This document shows positions 48,356 through 56,905 of a stretch of 64,000 nt of DNA, piece by piece. A program made the position numbers and the translations under genes. The notes beneath the pieces were generated by a model. That model saw only the letters and a program-made list of their open reading frames with translations, did not search any database and was not told the origin of the DNA. The stretch's first letter is position 1. Every line of letters starts with the position of its first letter. The stretch is from Chitinophaga eiseniae. Its GTDB lineage: Bacteria; Bacteroidota; Bacteroidia; Chitinophagales; Chitinophagaceae. The stretch is taken from assembly GCF_012641265.1 (NCBI RefSeq), contig NZ_JABAHZ010000001.1:1559446-1623445 (forward strand), written 5' to 3'.

Positions 48356-49618
48356 ATGAATAGTTTTAAACCCATTCCAACCGTCGCTATCAACTTAAAA
48401 AAACGGGCCGACCGGAAAGCGCATATTACAAAAGCATTCGAAGGACGCCCGGAATTCCGGTTAACAATTATTGATGCCATTGAAGATAGCATTGGCGCCA
48501 AAGGGCTTTGGCTAACATTACAACATATTATACGGACATATACCACTGATACTGAATATCTCATCATCTGTGAAGATGATCATCAATTTACGGAACACTA
48601 TAGCTTCCCATTATTGACAACGGCCATTCATGACGCCGTCAGCAACCATGCCGATGTGCTCTGCGGAGGGGCCAGCTGGTTTAATAGCGCCATACAATTA
48701 AGCCAGCATAGCTATTGGACGGAAAAATACACAGGTTTACAGTTCACCGTTATTTTCAAAAAATTCTACGAAAAGATATTGCATACCCCTTTCTATGATA
48801 ACGATGCCGCAGATCTTAAAATATCCTCGCTGACAGATAAAAAATTATTCATCCATCCATTTATATCTATTCAAAAAGAATTTGGCTACTCAGATGTAAC
48901 CGCCAAAAACAATGCCGCAGGAAGAGTGGACGAGCTGTTTAAGACGAGTGAAGCAAACGTCACCACCTTAAAAAATATTGCCGGGTATTATTCCACCCAT
49001 CAGAAGACGCTCACCCAGGATGAAATAAGCTTAGAGGGTATCTATATCACCACTTACATCGTAAAAACAACCAGTGGGGATATTGATCAATATATTGACA
49101 GGCATTTTTCTGATAAACCGGAACTGGTGCCCATCGTAATTCACAGCGATGATAAACACCCCTCCCATCTCCTGTCATCTGCTACTGTATTAAAAAATAT
49201 CATGACAGCGGCAATAGCTACAGAAGACGATGCCATCATCATTTGTGATGAATATCACCAGTTTTCACCCGCCTATTCCGGCGGTTACTTAATCCGGAAT
49301 ATCCTGGAGGCCTATCACCAGGGGGCAGATATTCTCTTCGGCGGAGGAACTGATTTTGGTTTGGTGGTGCCTATTTCGGAACACAGGTTTTGGGTGGGAT
49401 CGGTTAACCACCCTCAATTTACGATCATCTTCAAAGCTGCGTTCTCTAAAATACTGGCCTATTTAAATGACGCCACCTCCCCCGAAAACGACATTTTATC
49501 GGCATTTAGCAGCAACAAAATGGTGCTTTGCCCTTTTGTGTCGATGACCAGCCCCACAACAGAAAAGCGCCTGTTGATCATCCGGGAACATGCCGGATAT
49601 GCCGAAAACAGTCATTAA
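48356..49618 (+). CDS. Tandem GT25-like glycosyltransferase, second domain degenerate
   Basis: This 420-residue protein consists of two related halves. The first (1-~215) has the GT25-type opening VAINLKKRADRK and the acidic motif CEDDHQF, then a Trp-containing segment around ASWFNSAI. The second (~233-420) repeats the layout but has lost the opening motif and reads CDEYHQF in place of CEDDHQF. GT25-type enzymes transfer sugars from nucleotide donors in the cytoplasm (LPS, collagen-type acceptors). Acting on a peptide acceptor is an inference from the operon. No signal peptide is seen. The family call is by motif only. Confidence 0.7.
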   Translation: MNSFKPIPTVAINLKKRADRKAHITKAFEGRPEFRLTIIDAIEDSIGAKGLWLTLQHIIRTYTTDTEYLIICEDDHQFTEHYSFPLLTTAIHDAVSNHADVLCGGASWFNSAIQLSQHSYWTEKYTGLQFTVIFKKFYEKILHTPFYDNDAADLKISSLTDKKLFIHPFISIQKEFGYSDVTAKNNAAGRVDELFKTSEANVTTLKNIAGYYSTHQKTLTQDEISLEGIYITTYIVKTTSGDIDQYIDRHFSDKPELVPIVIHSDDKHPSHLLSSATVLKNIMTAAIATEDDAIIICDEYHQFSPAYSGGYLIRNILEAYHQGADILFGGGTDFGLVVPISEHRFWVGSVNHPQFTIIFKAAFSKILAYLNDATSPENDILSAFSSNKMVLCPFVSMTSPTTEKRLLIIREHAGYAENSH

Positions 49619-49638
49619 TATCATCAACTACCAGGTAT

Positions 49639-50808
49639 ATGGAGGTTTGCAGTTCAAAGATTATTACCAACGCCCGGCTACTTAGCGACCGTATCGTTTG
49701 CCAGGAAGGATGCCTGCTGGTATATCACGATCCTCATCCGGATAGTGCCTGTACCTGCATCATTTATGACCGCCAGGCGCTGTTATCTGCTATAGACCTG
49801 ACATATCCGGTGCATTTCATTACTATAGGGAATGGGATAGATCTTACTGAATGGGGTGTTGCACCAGAACTGGTCGCCAACATAGCCGCTCCATTCCTTG
49901 AAAAATGCAATTATCTGACGCCGCCAGCCCGCAATACCCAAATCTCCAGGATCTATTATATTCCGGATGATGTTACCTGCTGCCTGGACACCGGTTTGTC
50001 GGTCATCAAGGGATTCAATTGTCTTTTATACCTCCGCTTCTTTTTTGTGGCGCCTGCAGCAGTCATCGCTAAACTTAAACCGCTGGCAAATGACAACATC
50101 ACATTTATCCCATATGAGGGAGATCATACCACGTTTTTATCAGACTGCGATATATTGGTGTCTGCCGGCGCAATAGCCGTGGAAGGATTGCTATTGGGGT
50201 TGCCCGTGATTGTAGCGGGAAAGCATGGCTTCGGAGGCCTGGTAACGGAAGATAATTTACCGGCTTTTATCGCTTCCGGCTTCCATGGACGGCCGGGCTC
50301 TCATGCAGTGGAACGGATTCCCCCTGCACTGTTGCTCGAGGAAATCAATTACGTGGCAGATATCGCCGGAACCGAAGAACTGGAATGCCTGCTAGCCTTT
50401 TCGCCGGCTAACATAAGTAAGTTGGACATTTACCGCTGGGAGCCGGCTTTTGCCCGCATACAACAGGTATTTCAACAACAGTACATCCTGGCCCAAAAGG
50501 TAACCGATAACAGGCAGCTGTTACAATTGGTTCCAAAATTATCTTCATCAGTTATCGTTGAAAAAAGCATCACCTCATCAGAACAGGCGTTTTGGTTACG
50601 AAATATACATACCAACAAAGTATTGGCGGTAGTGGACGATTACGAGGCAAGGCTGATTGGCCAATGCAATGGCAGCCATACAATAGCTTCGCTGACCAGC
50701 ATTCTTGGAGCTGAATATGACATCACCGACTGCATGGCGTTTATCAGGTTACTATGGGAAGCGCGGATAATGATCTTCTTACCTCACTCTTCACCGGAGA
50801 TTCACTAA
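49639..50808 (+). CDS. GT-B-like glycosyltransferase fused to a PqqD/RRE-like domain
   Basis: The frame is open from 49528, but that start overlaps the previous gene by 91 nt. ATG at 49639 leaves a 20-nt gap and gives 389 residues. Residues up to ~300 look like the C-terminal half of a GT-B enzyme, with CDILVSAGAIAVEGLLLG followed by LPVIVAG, a usual donor-site pattern. Residues ~316-380 (FWLRNIHTNKVLAVV through the WEARIMIF end) match the PqqD fold pattern: short beta pair, helix, NGSHTIASL turn-helix, AEYD, then a final helix. PqqD-like domains bind leader peptides of RiPP precursors. The fusion suggests that this enzyme recognises the LKNV(L/M)GG leader and brings glycosylation to the core. 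Fold assignments are by eye. Confidence 0.72.
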   Translation: MEVCSSKIITNARLLSDRIVCQEGCLLVYHDPHPDSACTCIIYDRQALLSAIDLTYPVHFITIGNGIDLTEWGVAPELVANIAAPFLEKCNYLTPPARNTQISRIYYIPDDVTCCLDTGLSVIKGFNCLLYLRFFFVAPAAVIAKLKPLANDNITFIPYEGDHTTFLSDCDILVSAGAIAVEGLLLGLPVIVAGKHGFGGLVTEDNLPAFIASGFHGRPGSHAVERIPPALLLEEINYVADIAGTEELECLLAFSPANISKLDIYRWEPAFARIQQVFQQQYILAQKVTDNRQLLQLVPKLSSSVIVEKSITSSEQAFWLRNIHTNKVLAVVDDYEARLIGQCNGSHTIASLTSILGAEYDITDCMAFIRLLWEARIMIFLPHSSPEIH

Positions 50809-50815
50809 TTCACTT

Positions 50816-51892
50816 ATGAAATTATTCAACCTGGATTTACACGCCACCGTCATAAAAGACCTCATGGATATCTTTGAGGGGCTGGGGCACTCCGTTGATC
50901 ATTGGTCCATTTCCTCCCATAGCTGGGTACATGGTTGGGAGAAAAAAGAGGTAGACGTTGTAAATCAATATACCTGGAAACATCTGAATGAAACCATGTG
51001 CCGGCGGTTTTATCAGCGATACCGGGATACGCTGTGTATGTATGATGCATTTGTCGTTACGCATACGCCGGCTTTTGCACTACTCTACCGCGATTTTAAT
51101 AAGCCAATCATTGTGGTGGCCTCAACACGGTATGAAGCGCCTTTTACGATGAGCAAAAGAAAATGGGAATGGCTGAATAACGGCTTATCTGAATTAAGCA
51201 GCCAGCACCTCCTTTGTCGTGTAGCCAACAATAAATACGATCAGCAGTATTGCGAAAAATTCACCAATATTTCCTGGACACACATTCCCAGCTATTGCGA
51301 CCATGCCAGTACGCCCTGGCGCCCGGTGGGCCGCCGGTTCCTGGTCGACAGCAAACACGCCCTTCTTCCCCTGAGAAACGTAAACACCGTCCTCAAGAAA
51401 GCCCTGGGCAGGTTTAAGTGGGCAGATATGTCGACCTATGCCGGCGTGATAGTGATACCCTACAATGTCTCTGTAATGACAGTGTTTGAATACTATACCG
51501 CCTGCATCCCGCTATTCTTCCCATCAAAGGAGTTCTGTATGGAACTGTACACCCGGTTCCCGCACCTCGGCATATTTTCAGAGATTTCCTGGATGCAGAT
51601 TGCGGGCATCCAGGGGCCTACCGCGTTACCTATCTCACCCAACGACCCAAACAATTATCAAAAAGCCGATGTCGTAGCGCAATGGATAAACAACTGCGAC
51701 TGGTTTGATGCAACGTGGATGCCACATATCACTTACTTTAACTCCTTCCCCGATTTGGAAGCAAAGCTCAGGACGGCAGACCTGGAGGACATCTCAAAGA
51801 AAATGTATACACACAATATTATACGAAAACAAAAAATAGCGCAGCTATGGAGTCAGCAATTAAACAACCTGATGGCCCAAAATGGAAGGTAG
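50816..51892 (+). CDS. Putative GT-B-like glycosyltransferase
   Basis: I do not firmly recognise this 358-residue protein. It begins MKLFNLDLHATVIKDL and has an N-terminal Rossmann-like part. A later stretch, VIVIPYNVSVMTVFEYYTACIPLFFPS, resembles the donor-binding segment of GT-B enzymes that choose a nucleotide sugar. It has no signal peptide or membrane segment. It starts seven nt after the PqqD-containing gene and overlaps the next gene by 46 nt, so it is translationally coupled to both. A role in sugar transfer to the same acceptor is inferred from context. Confidence 0.55.
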   Translation: MKLFNLDLHATVIKDLMDIFEGLGHSVDHWSISSHSWVHGWEKKEVDVVNQYTWKHLNETMCRRFYQRYRDTLCMYDAFVVTHTPAFALLYRDFNKPIIVVASTRYEAPFTMSKRKWEWLNNGLSELSSQHLLCRVANNKYDQQYCEKFTNISWTHIPSYCDHASTPWRPVGRRFLVDSKHALLPLRNVNTVLKKALGRFKWADMSTYAGVIVIPYNVSVMTVFEYYTACIPLFFPSKEFCMELYTRFPHLGIFSEISWMQIAGIQGPTALPISPNDPNNYQKADVVAQWINNCDWFDATWMPHITYFNSFPDLEAKLRTADLEDISKKMYTHNIIRKQKIAQLWSQQLNNLMAQNGR

Positions 51893-52497
51893 CCTTATTC
51901 TCCGGGCCCCCGGAAAATAAGGCCATAACGGATCAGTTCACCGGTAAACCTGAATTCATCATTCACCATGCCGAGGGGCCTCGCCTACTGACACTGGTGG
52001 AACTAAAGGCATTAACATTAACCGCCCAAATGGCCGGTGACGATCTGTTTATCCTATCCAACACCCATCACCAGTTCACGGCCCACTATACGGCTGCCTA
52101 CCTCGAGGCGGGTATCAGCGCTGCGCAAAAGAACAATGCAGATATATTACTGGGCGCCGTTAACTGGATGGAATCAGCTATACAGGTGGATCAACACCTG
52201 TTTTGGCTGGACAAATTCCTGGGATGCCAATTTATTGTGCTATTCAGGCGGTGCTATAATGCCCTGCTGAACATAAGGATAGATGGAGACAATGCAGAAA
52301 TAGCCATAGATGGGGTACTGTCGTCTATTGCGGCCAACAAATTATTGCTGTATCCGTTTATCTCCCCTGTTACTGAAAAAATACCAAAAAAAAATGCCCT
52401 CCCCGGGTCAAGTCCTTTTTATGGAGATCCTACCGGGCAACTGGCTTCGCTTCAACACGTGAAGGAATATTATTCATCCATCAGCACAGCGCATTGA
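51847..52497 (+). CDS. Degenerate GT25-like protein
   Basis: This 216-residue protein aligns by eye with the neighbouring GT25-like proteins: FTGKPEF matches FEGRPEF and FEGKSEF, and the NADILLGAVNWMESAI block matches their glycine/Trp segment. The opening INL..R.DR motif is absent and the acidic motif is replaced by SNTHHQF. It is therefore probably not an active sugar transferase; a scaffold, regulatory or peptide-binding role is possible. Its start overlaps the previous gene by 46 nt. The frame is intact, so it is not an obvious pseudogene. Confidence 0.6.
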   Translation: MESAIKQPDGPKWKVALFSGPPENKAITDQFTGKPEFIIHHAEGPRLLTLVELKALTLTAQMAGDDLFILSNTHHQFTAHYTAAYLEAGISAAQKNNADILLGAVNWMESAIQVDQHLFWLDKFLGCQFIVLFRRCYNALLNIRIDGDNAEIAIDGVLSSIAANKLLLYPFISPVTEKIPKKNALPGSSPFYGDPTGQLASLQHVKEYYSSISTAH

Positions 52498-52500
52498 CAT

Positions 52501-53157
52501 ATGGAATTTGACAATATCGTTTTACCAGCATACGCGATTAACCTGCAAGAGCGGACCGACCGGCGACAGCACCTGCTACAGCAATTCGAAGGAAAAAGCG
52601 AGTTCCATCTTCAAATAATAAATGCCTGCAGGGATGAAAATAGTCGTGTAGGCCTTTGGCACAGTATTATAAAAGTGATACAGCTGGCCGAACAGGAGGA
52701 GGACGACGTGATTCTTCTTTGCGAAGATGACCACACTTTCACCACTTCTTACAACAGGGATTTTCTATTCCGGAACATACTGGAGGCTGCAAGCCAGGGT
52801 GCAGAGCTTTTGAGTGGAGGGATAGGCGGGTTTAACCATGCTGTTCCTGTTACCAGGAACAGGTATTGGATAGATTCCTTTTGGTGTAGCCAATTCGTTA
52901 TTCTATACCGGCCCATATTCAGGAAAATACTGGATGCGGGCTTTCAACATGATGACACGGCTGACGGTATGTTATCGGAAATAACGAGCCATAAAATGGT
53001 GCTCTATCCATTTGTTTCCGTACAAATAGATTTCGGCTATTCCGACGTAACCGTGAGGAACCATCATGCCAGGGGCCTGATTGCCGACTACTTCAGGGCC
53101 ACCTCCGCGAGGTTGGAAAAGTATCAACAGGTATATGATAGTTATTTGAGTAAATAA
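52501..53157 (+). CDS. GT25-like glycosyltransferase
   Basis: This 218-residue single-domain protein has the opening YAINLQERTDRR and the acidic motif CEDDHTF, both kept as in the first half of the 420-residue tandem protein. It also shares the later FGYSDVTV block with that half. It follows the degenerate paralogue after 3 nt. It is the other apparently intact member of the four GT25-like units in the operon. Donor sugar and acceptor are unknown; the exported peptide precursors are the obvious candidates. Confidence 0.7.
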   Translation: MEFDNIVLPAYAINLQERTDRRQHLLQQFEGKSEFHLQIINACRDENSRVGLWHSIIKVIQLAEQEEDDVILLCEDDHTFTTSYNRDFLFRNILEAASQGAELLSGGIGGFNHAVPVTRNRYWIDSFWCSQFVILYRPIFRKILDAGFQHDDTADGMLSEITSHKMVLYPFVSVQIDFGYSDVTVRNHHARGLIADYFRATSARLEKYQQVYDSYLSK

Positions 53158-53162
53158 AAAGT

Positions 53163-53780
53163 ATGAAGAAAGTTATCTCCTTCTCTTTATGGGGCAATAA
53201 TGCCATGTATTGGACCGGCGCCGTAAAAAATATCCATCTGGCTAAAAAGTTATATCCCGGATGGACTTGCCGCTTCTATGTAGACAGCTCCGCTGCGCCC
53301 GACCTGATTAAAAACATTTGGCAGGAAGACTGTGAAATAGTGCTGATGGACCCTTCCGATGTATTTGCAGGTTTGTTCTGGCGTTTTTATGCCGCCGAGG
53401 ATGCCGATATTATGATTTGCCGGGACACAGACTCCAGGCTATCTGAAAGAGAGGTAGATGCGGTTACCCATTGGCTTAACAGCGACCACCACTTTCATAT
53501 TATGCGGGACCATCCCCAACATACGGCACATATCATGGGGGGAATGTGGGGCTGCAGGAATATGGCCGGGATGAAAGACTTAATAGTGCAATACCCTTAT
53601 AAGAGCCTGAAAGGCACCGATCAACTCTTCCTGGCGCAAATGATCTATCCACAGGTAAAAGAACATGCCATGATACACGATAGCTATGGTCTTTTTGGCG
53701 ACGGTAGTGACTTTCCCAGTCCCCGCATTAAGGATGAATTTGTAGGGCGGGTATTCAACGAATATGATATTCCCATGTAA
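53163..53780 (+). CDS. GT-A-like glycosyltransferase with DxD motif
   Basis: This 205-residue protein begins ISFSLWGNNAMYW and carries CRDTDSR, a DxD-type metal/nucleotide-sugar site, followed by an MRDHPQH...GGMWG block seen in a family of short polysaccharide-type glycosyltransferases. It lacks signal or membrane segments. It starts five nt after the GT25-like gene. The compact size suggests a single catalytic domain with a small acceptor site. Confidence 0.68.
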   Translation: MKKVISFSLWGNNAMYWTGAVKNIHLAKKLYPGWTCRFYVDSSAAPDLIKNIWQEDCEIVLMDPSDVFAGLFWRFYAAEDADIMICRDTDSRLSEREVDAVTHWLNSDHHFHIMRDHPQHTAHIMGGMWGCRNMAGMKDLIVQYPYKSLKGTDQLFLAQMIYPQVKEHAMIHDSYGLFGDGSDFPSPRIKDEFVGRVFNEYDIPM

Positions 53781-53804
53781 TGCGTCAATCCATAAAATTA
53801 CAAT

Positions 53805-54674
53805 ATGAAAATAAAAGTACGGGTCACCTGTTTTTGGGAACATGATAAAAGCTACCTGGATACGTTAAAGCGGTATGGCAGGGGAAAATTATCATGGAAA
53901 AATGTGGAGTTTGTTGCGGACGACAACTATGACAGGCTGATTATTCTAACCAGGCCCCATAAAGACTTCCCCGGGTATGACAGCGGGAAAGCCATTACTT
54001 TTCTGACAGAGCCACCGGCTTCTCCCAACAGGCGTGATAACGCTTGCGTACGTACGGAGGCCATGTACCTGCCTTTACCCTTTTGGCCGGCCGAAATATA
54101 TGGAGCCCGCCACCATGGTGGCAATGGTATCCGTATTCAGAAAACTAAGTTATTTTCTTGTGTTACCAGCGACCTGAATTTCATGGAAGGCCATTTCCAC
54201 CGCCTTCAAATGGTAAATGTTCTCGATCAGCTTATTGAAGAGGGGCTGGATATATGGGGAAAAAATTACGGCAACAGTTTTCATGAGAAGCTGACCAAAT
54301 ACAAAGGGGAAATCGTACAAAAATATGATGGGCTATGGCCATATAAATACCACTTCATTAGCGAAAACTCTTTTGAAAATGGCTACTTCACGGAAAAAAT
54401 CGTGGACCCGCTTATTACCGAAACGCTCTGCTTCTATGACGGATGCCAGAACCTGGAAGAATTTATTGACGAACGGGCGTTTGTGAGGGTTAATGTAAAA
54501 GAGCCACTGGAGGCGGCTGCGCGTATAATCGAAATGATACAAAATAACGAATACCGCCAAAGGATTAAATATATAAAACAACAAAAGAAAAGGTTTCTGA
54601 CGGATTTAAATCCGCTAAATATCATCTGGATGGCAGTTAACGACAAAGATGTTCTAAAAGAATGCCTGTTGTAA
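53805..54674 (+). CDS. GT10-type (alpha-1,3-fucosyltransferase-like) glycosyltransferase
   Basis: In this 289-residue protein, residues ~178-215 carry FISENSFENGYFTEKIVDPL and then LCFYDGCQNLEEFI. This is the GDP-fucose-binding alpha-1,3-fucosyltransferase signature of family GT10. The N-terminal half is shorter than in most bacterial GT10 enzymes. It lies between the DxD glycosyltransferase and the peptide exporter. A deoxyhexose cap on a peptide glycan is possible. No GDP-fucose synthesis genes are in the window, so the donor must come from elsewhere. Confidence 0.75.
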   Translation: MKIKVRVTCFWEHDKSYLDTLKRYGRGKLSWKNVEFVADDNYDRLIILTRPHKDFPGYDSGKAITFLTEPPASPNRRDNACVRTEAMYLPLPFWPAEIYGARHHGGNGIRIQKTKLFSCVTSDLNFMEGHFHRLQMVNVLDQLIEEGLDIWGKNYGNSFHEKLTKYKGEIVQKYDGLWPYKYHFISENSFENGYFTEKIVDPLITETLCFYDGCQNLEEFIDERAFVRVNVKEPLEAAARIIEMIQNNEYRQRIKYIKQQKKRFLTDLNPLNIIWMAVNDKDVLKECLL

Positions 54675-54703
54675 TGATTTCTATATCAAATATTAAATAG
54701 ATA

Positions 54704-56890
54704 ATGAGTTTTCCCTTTTATAAACAACTGAATGCAATGGATTGTGGTCCCACATGCCTGCGAATGATAGCCAAACACTATGGCAGGCATTACAATGCCG
54801 ATACCATTCGTCAAAAAGCGGGCTTCAGTAAGCAGGGTGTTTCATTACTGGGCATTAGTGAAACTGCGGAGAAAATAGGTTTCAGAACACGTGGCGTTCA
54901 GATATCCCACAACAAATTACTGACGATAGCCCATCCTTCTATATTGCACTGGAACCAAAACCATTTTGTGGTACTGGTATCTATTAACAAGCGAAAAGCG
55001 CAGATTGCGGATCCCGCCAGGGGAATCATTAACTATTCCAACAAAGAATTTCTAACCTACTGGTTATCAAACAAGAAAAATGGAGAAGAAGAGGCCGGTA
55101 CGGTGCTGCTACTGGAGCCTTCCACTGCATTTTATGAAGAAGAGGGAGAAAAGGAAAATAAACTGAACTGGGGCATTATTACCCGTTATCTCCGTTCCAG
55201 CAGGTGGCCCATTACACAAGTATTTATATCGCTGTTAATTGGATCGCTGTTACAGCTGATACTCCCTTTCCTTACACAGAGCATGGTAGATACGGGTATC
55301 AATACCCGTAATATGCAGTACATCACCATTGTACTTGTAGCACAGCTCACCCTTACTTTCAGCAGCAACGTGATAGAATTCATCAGGAGCCGGCTGCAGT
55401 TGCGTATATCCAATACCGTAAACATTTCAATCCTGTCAGATTTCTGGATAAAGTTGACCAGGCTGCCCCTGGCCTATTTCGACGCCCATCACACCGGGGA
55501 TACGATCCAACGCATTGGCGACAATAAACAAATACAGAGTTTTCTGACAGGACAGGCACTAACTACCATCTTCTCTGTGCTAAATTTTTTCCTATATGCT
55601 ATCATCCTGATCACTTATAGCGTGCCATTATTCCTGATCTTTTCGCTGGGAAGCACCTTATACTTCCTTTGGATCCGGTTGTTTATGAAAATAAGGCGGA
55701 AGATCAACTATGAATCGTTCCATATTTCAGCTAAGGAAAATAATGCTACCCTGCAGCTGGTACAAGGTATGCAGGAAATAAGGCTCAATAACGCCGAACA
55801 CCTGAAAAGATGGGAATGGGAAAATATCCAGGCAAAGGTCTTCAAGCTTACCTTCAAGAGCCTCAACTATGGGCAGTGGCAATCTGCCGGGGCATTATTC
55901 ATTACCCAGGGAAAAGATATCATCATCAGTTTTACGGTGGCGCAACTGGTTGTACAGGGGCAGCTGACTTTTGGCGCTATGATCGCCATCCAATATATCA
56001 TTGGTCAGTTAAGCGGACCGGTACAACAATTCATCGGGTTATCACAAAGTATACAGGATGCCAAAATAAGCATGGAGCGGCTGAATGAGGTCCATAATAT
56101 GGAAGATGAAGAACCTGTTACGAAGTCTTTTATTGCCGAACTCCCGGAAAAGCATGCTATAAAAATCAACCACCTGTCGTTTACCTACCCTGCTGCCGGC
56201 AATGACCCGGTGTTGGAAGATCTGACCCTGACTATCCCTGAGGGTCGTGTAACAGCTATAGTGGGCGCCAGCGGTAGCGGTAAAACCACGTTAATTAAAT
56301 TACTGTTGAAGGTATATGAGCAATACCAGGGTGAAATAAAAGTGGGAGAAAATAACTTCAAATATATCAGCCCATCTTTCTGGCGACGGCAATGCGGGGC
56401 GGTATTACAGGATGGATACATTTTTAATGACACCATTGCCCGGAACATTGCGGTAAGCGACGAGTATGTTGATCACGACAGGTTAATCAAAAGCTGCAAA
56501 ATCGCCAATATCCTTCCTTTTATAGAAACATTGCCCAATGGCTTCAACACGCTTTTGGGCGCGGAAGGCGCAGGCGTAAGCCAGGGTCAGCGGCAGCGAC
56601 TCTTAATAGCCCGGGCCATATATAAAAATCCGCAGTATCTCTTTTTTGATGAAGCTACCAACGCACTTGACGCCAATAACGAAAAAGCTATCGTGGAAAA
56701 CCTGGAACGGTTCTTCCATGGCAGAACGGTGGTGGTGGTGGCACACCGCCTCAGCACGGTCAAAAATGCGCATAAAATAATTGTCCTCCACAATGGGAAA
56801 ATAGTAGAGGAAGGCACCCATGCTTCTCTGACAGAAAGTAAAGGAATGTATTATGAACTGGTCAAAAACCAGTTGGAACTAGGTATGTAA
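54704..56890 (+). CDS. Peptidase-containing ABC transporter (C39-TMD-NBD)
   Basis: This 728-residue protein has an N-terminal C39 peptidase with C14 in MDCGPTC, H87 in NHFVVL and D103 in IADPARG, all three catalytic residues present. The transmembrane domain spans roughly 165-440. The ATP-binding domain has Walker A GASGSGKTT (~519), signature VSQGQRQR and Walker B YLFFDEATNALD. Such PCATs cut double-glycine leaders and export the core across the inner membrane. The four precursors in this operon end their leaders in GG, so they are the expected substrates. The HlyD-type adaptor follows after 15 nt. No TolC-like outer-membrane channel is present in the window. Confidence 0.96.
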   Translation: MSFPFYKQLNAMDCGPTCLRMIAKHYGRHYNADTIRQKAGFSKQGVSLLGISETAEKIGFRTRGVQISHNKLLTIAHPSILHWNQNHFVVLVSINKRKAQIADPARGIINYSNKEFLTYWLSNKKNGEEEAGTVLLLEPSTAFYEEEGEKENKLNWGIITRYLRSSRWPITQVFISLLIGSLLQLILPFLTQSMVDTGINTRNMQYITIVLVAQLTLTFSSNVIEFIRSRLQLRISNTVNISILSDFWIKLTRLPLAYFDAHHTGDTIQRIGDNKQIQSFLTGQALTTIFSVLNFFLYAIILITYSVPLFLIFSLGSTLYFLWIRLFMKIRRKINYESFHISAKENNATLQLVQGMQEIRLNNAEHLKRWEWENIQAKVFKLTFKSLNYGQWQSAGALFITQGKDIIISFTVAQLVVQGQLTFGAMIAIQYIIGQLSGPVQQFIGLSQSIQDAKISMERLNEVHNMEDEEPVTKSFIAELPEKHAIKINHLSFTYPAAGNDPVLEDLTLTIPEGRVTAIVGASGSGKTTLIKLLLKVYEQYQGEIKVGENNFKYISPSFWRRQCGAVLQDGYIFNDTIARNIAVSDEYVDHDRLIKSCKIANILPFIETLPNGFNTLLGAEGAGVSQGQRQRLLIARAIYKNPQYLFFDEATNALDANNEKAIVENLERFFHGRTVVVVAHRLSTVKNAHKIIVLHNGKIVEEGTHASLTESKGMYYELVKNQLELGM

Positions 56891-56905
56891 TAAAAAACAT
56901 AAACG

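Noticed and set aside
49528..49638. Upstream start of the PqqD-fused glycosyltransferase
   Set aside because: It would overlap the preceding gene by 91 nt and adds residues with no family resemblance; ATG at 49639 fits operon spacing.
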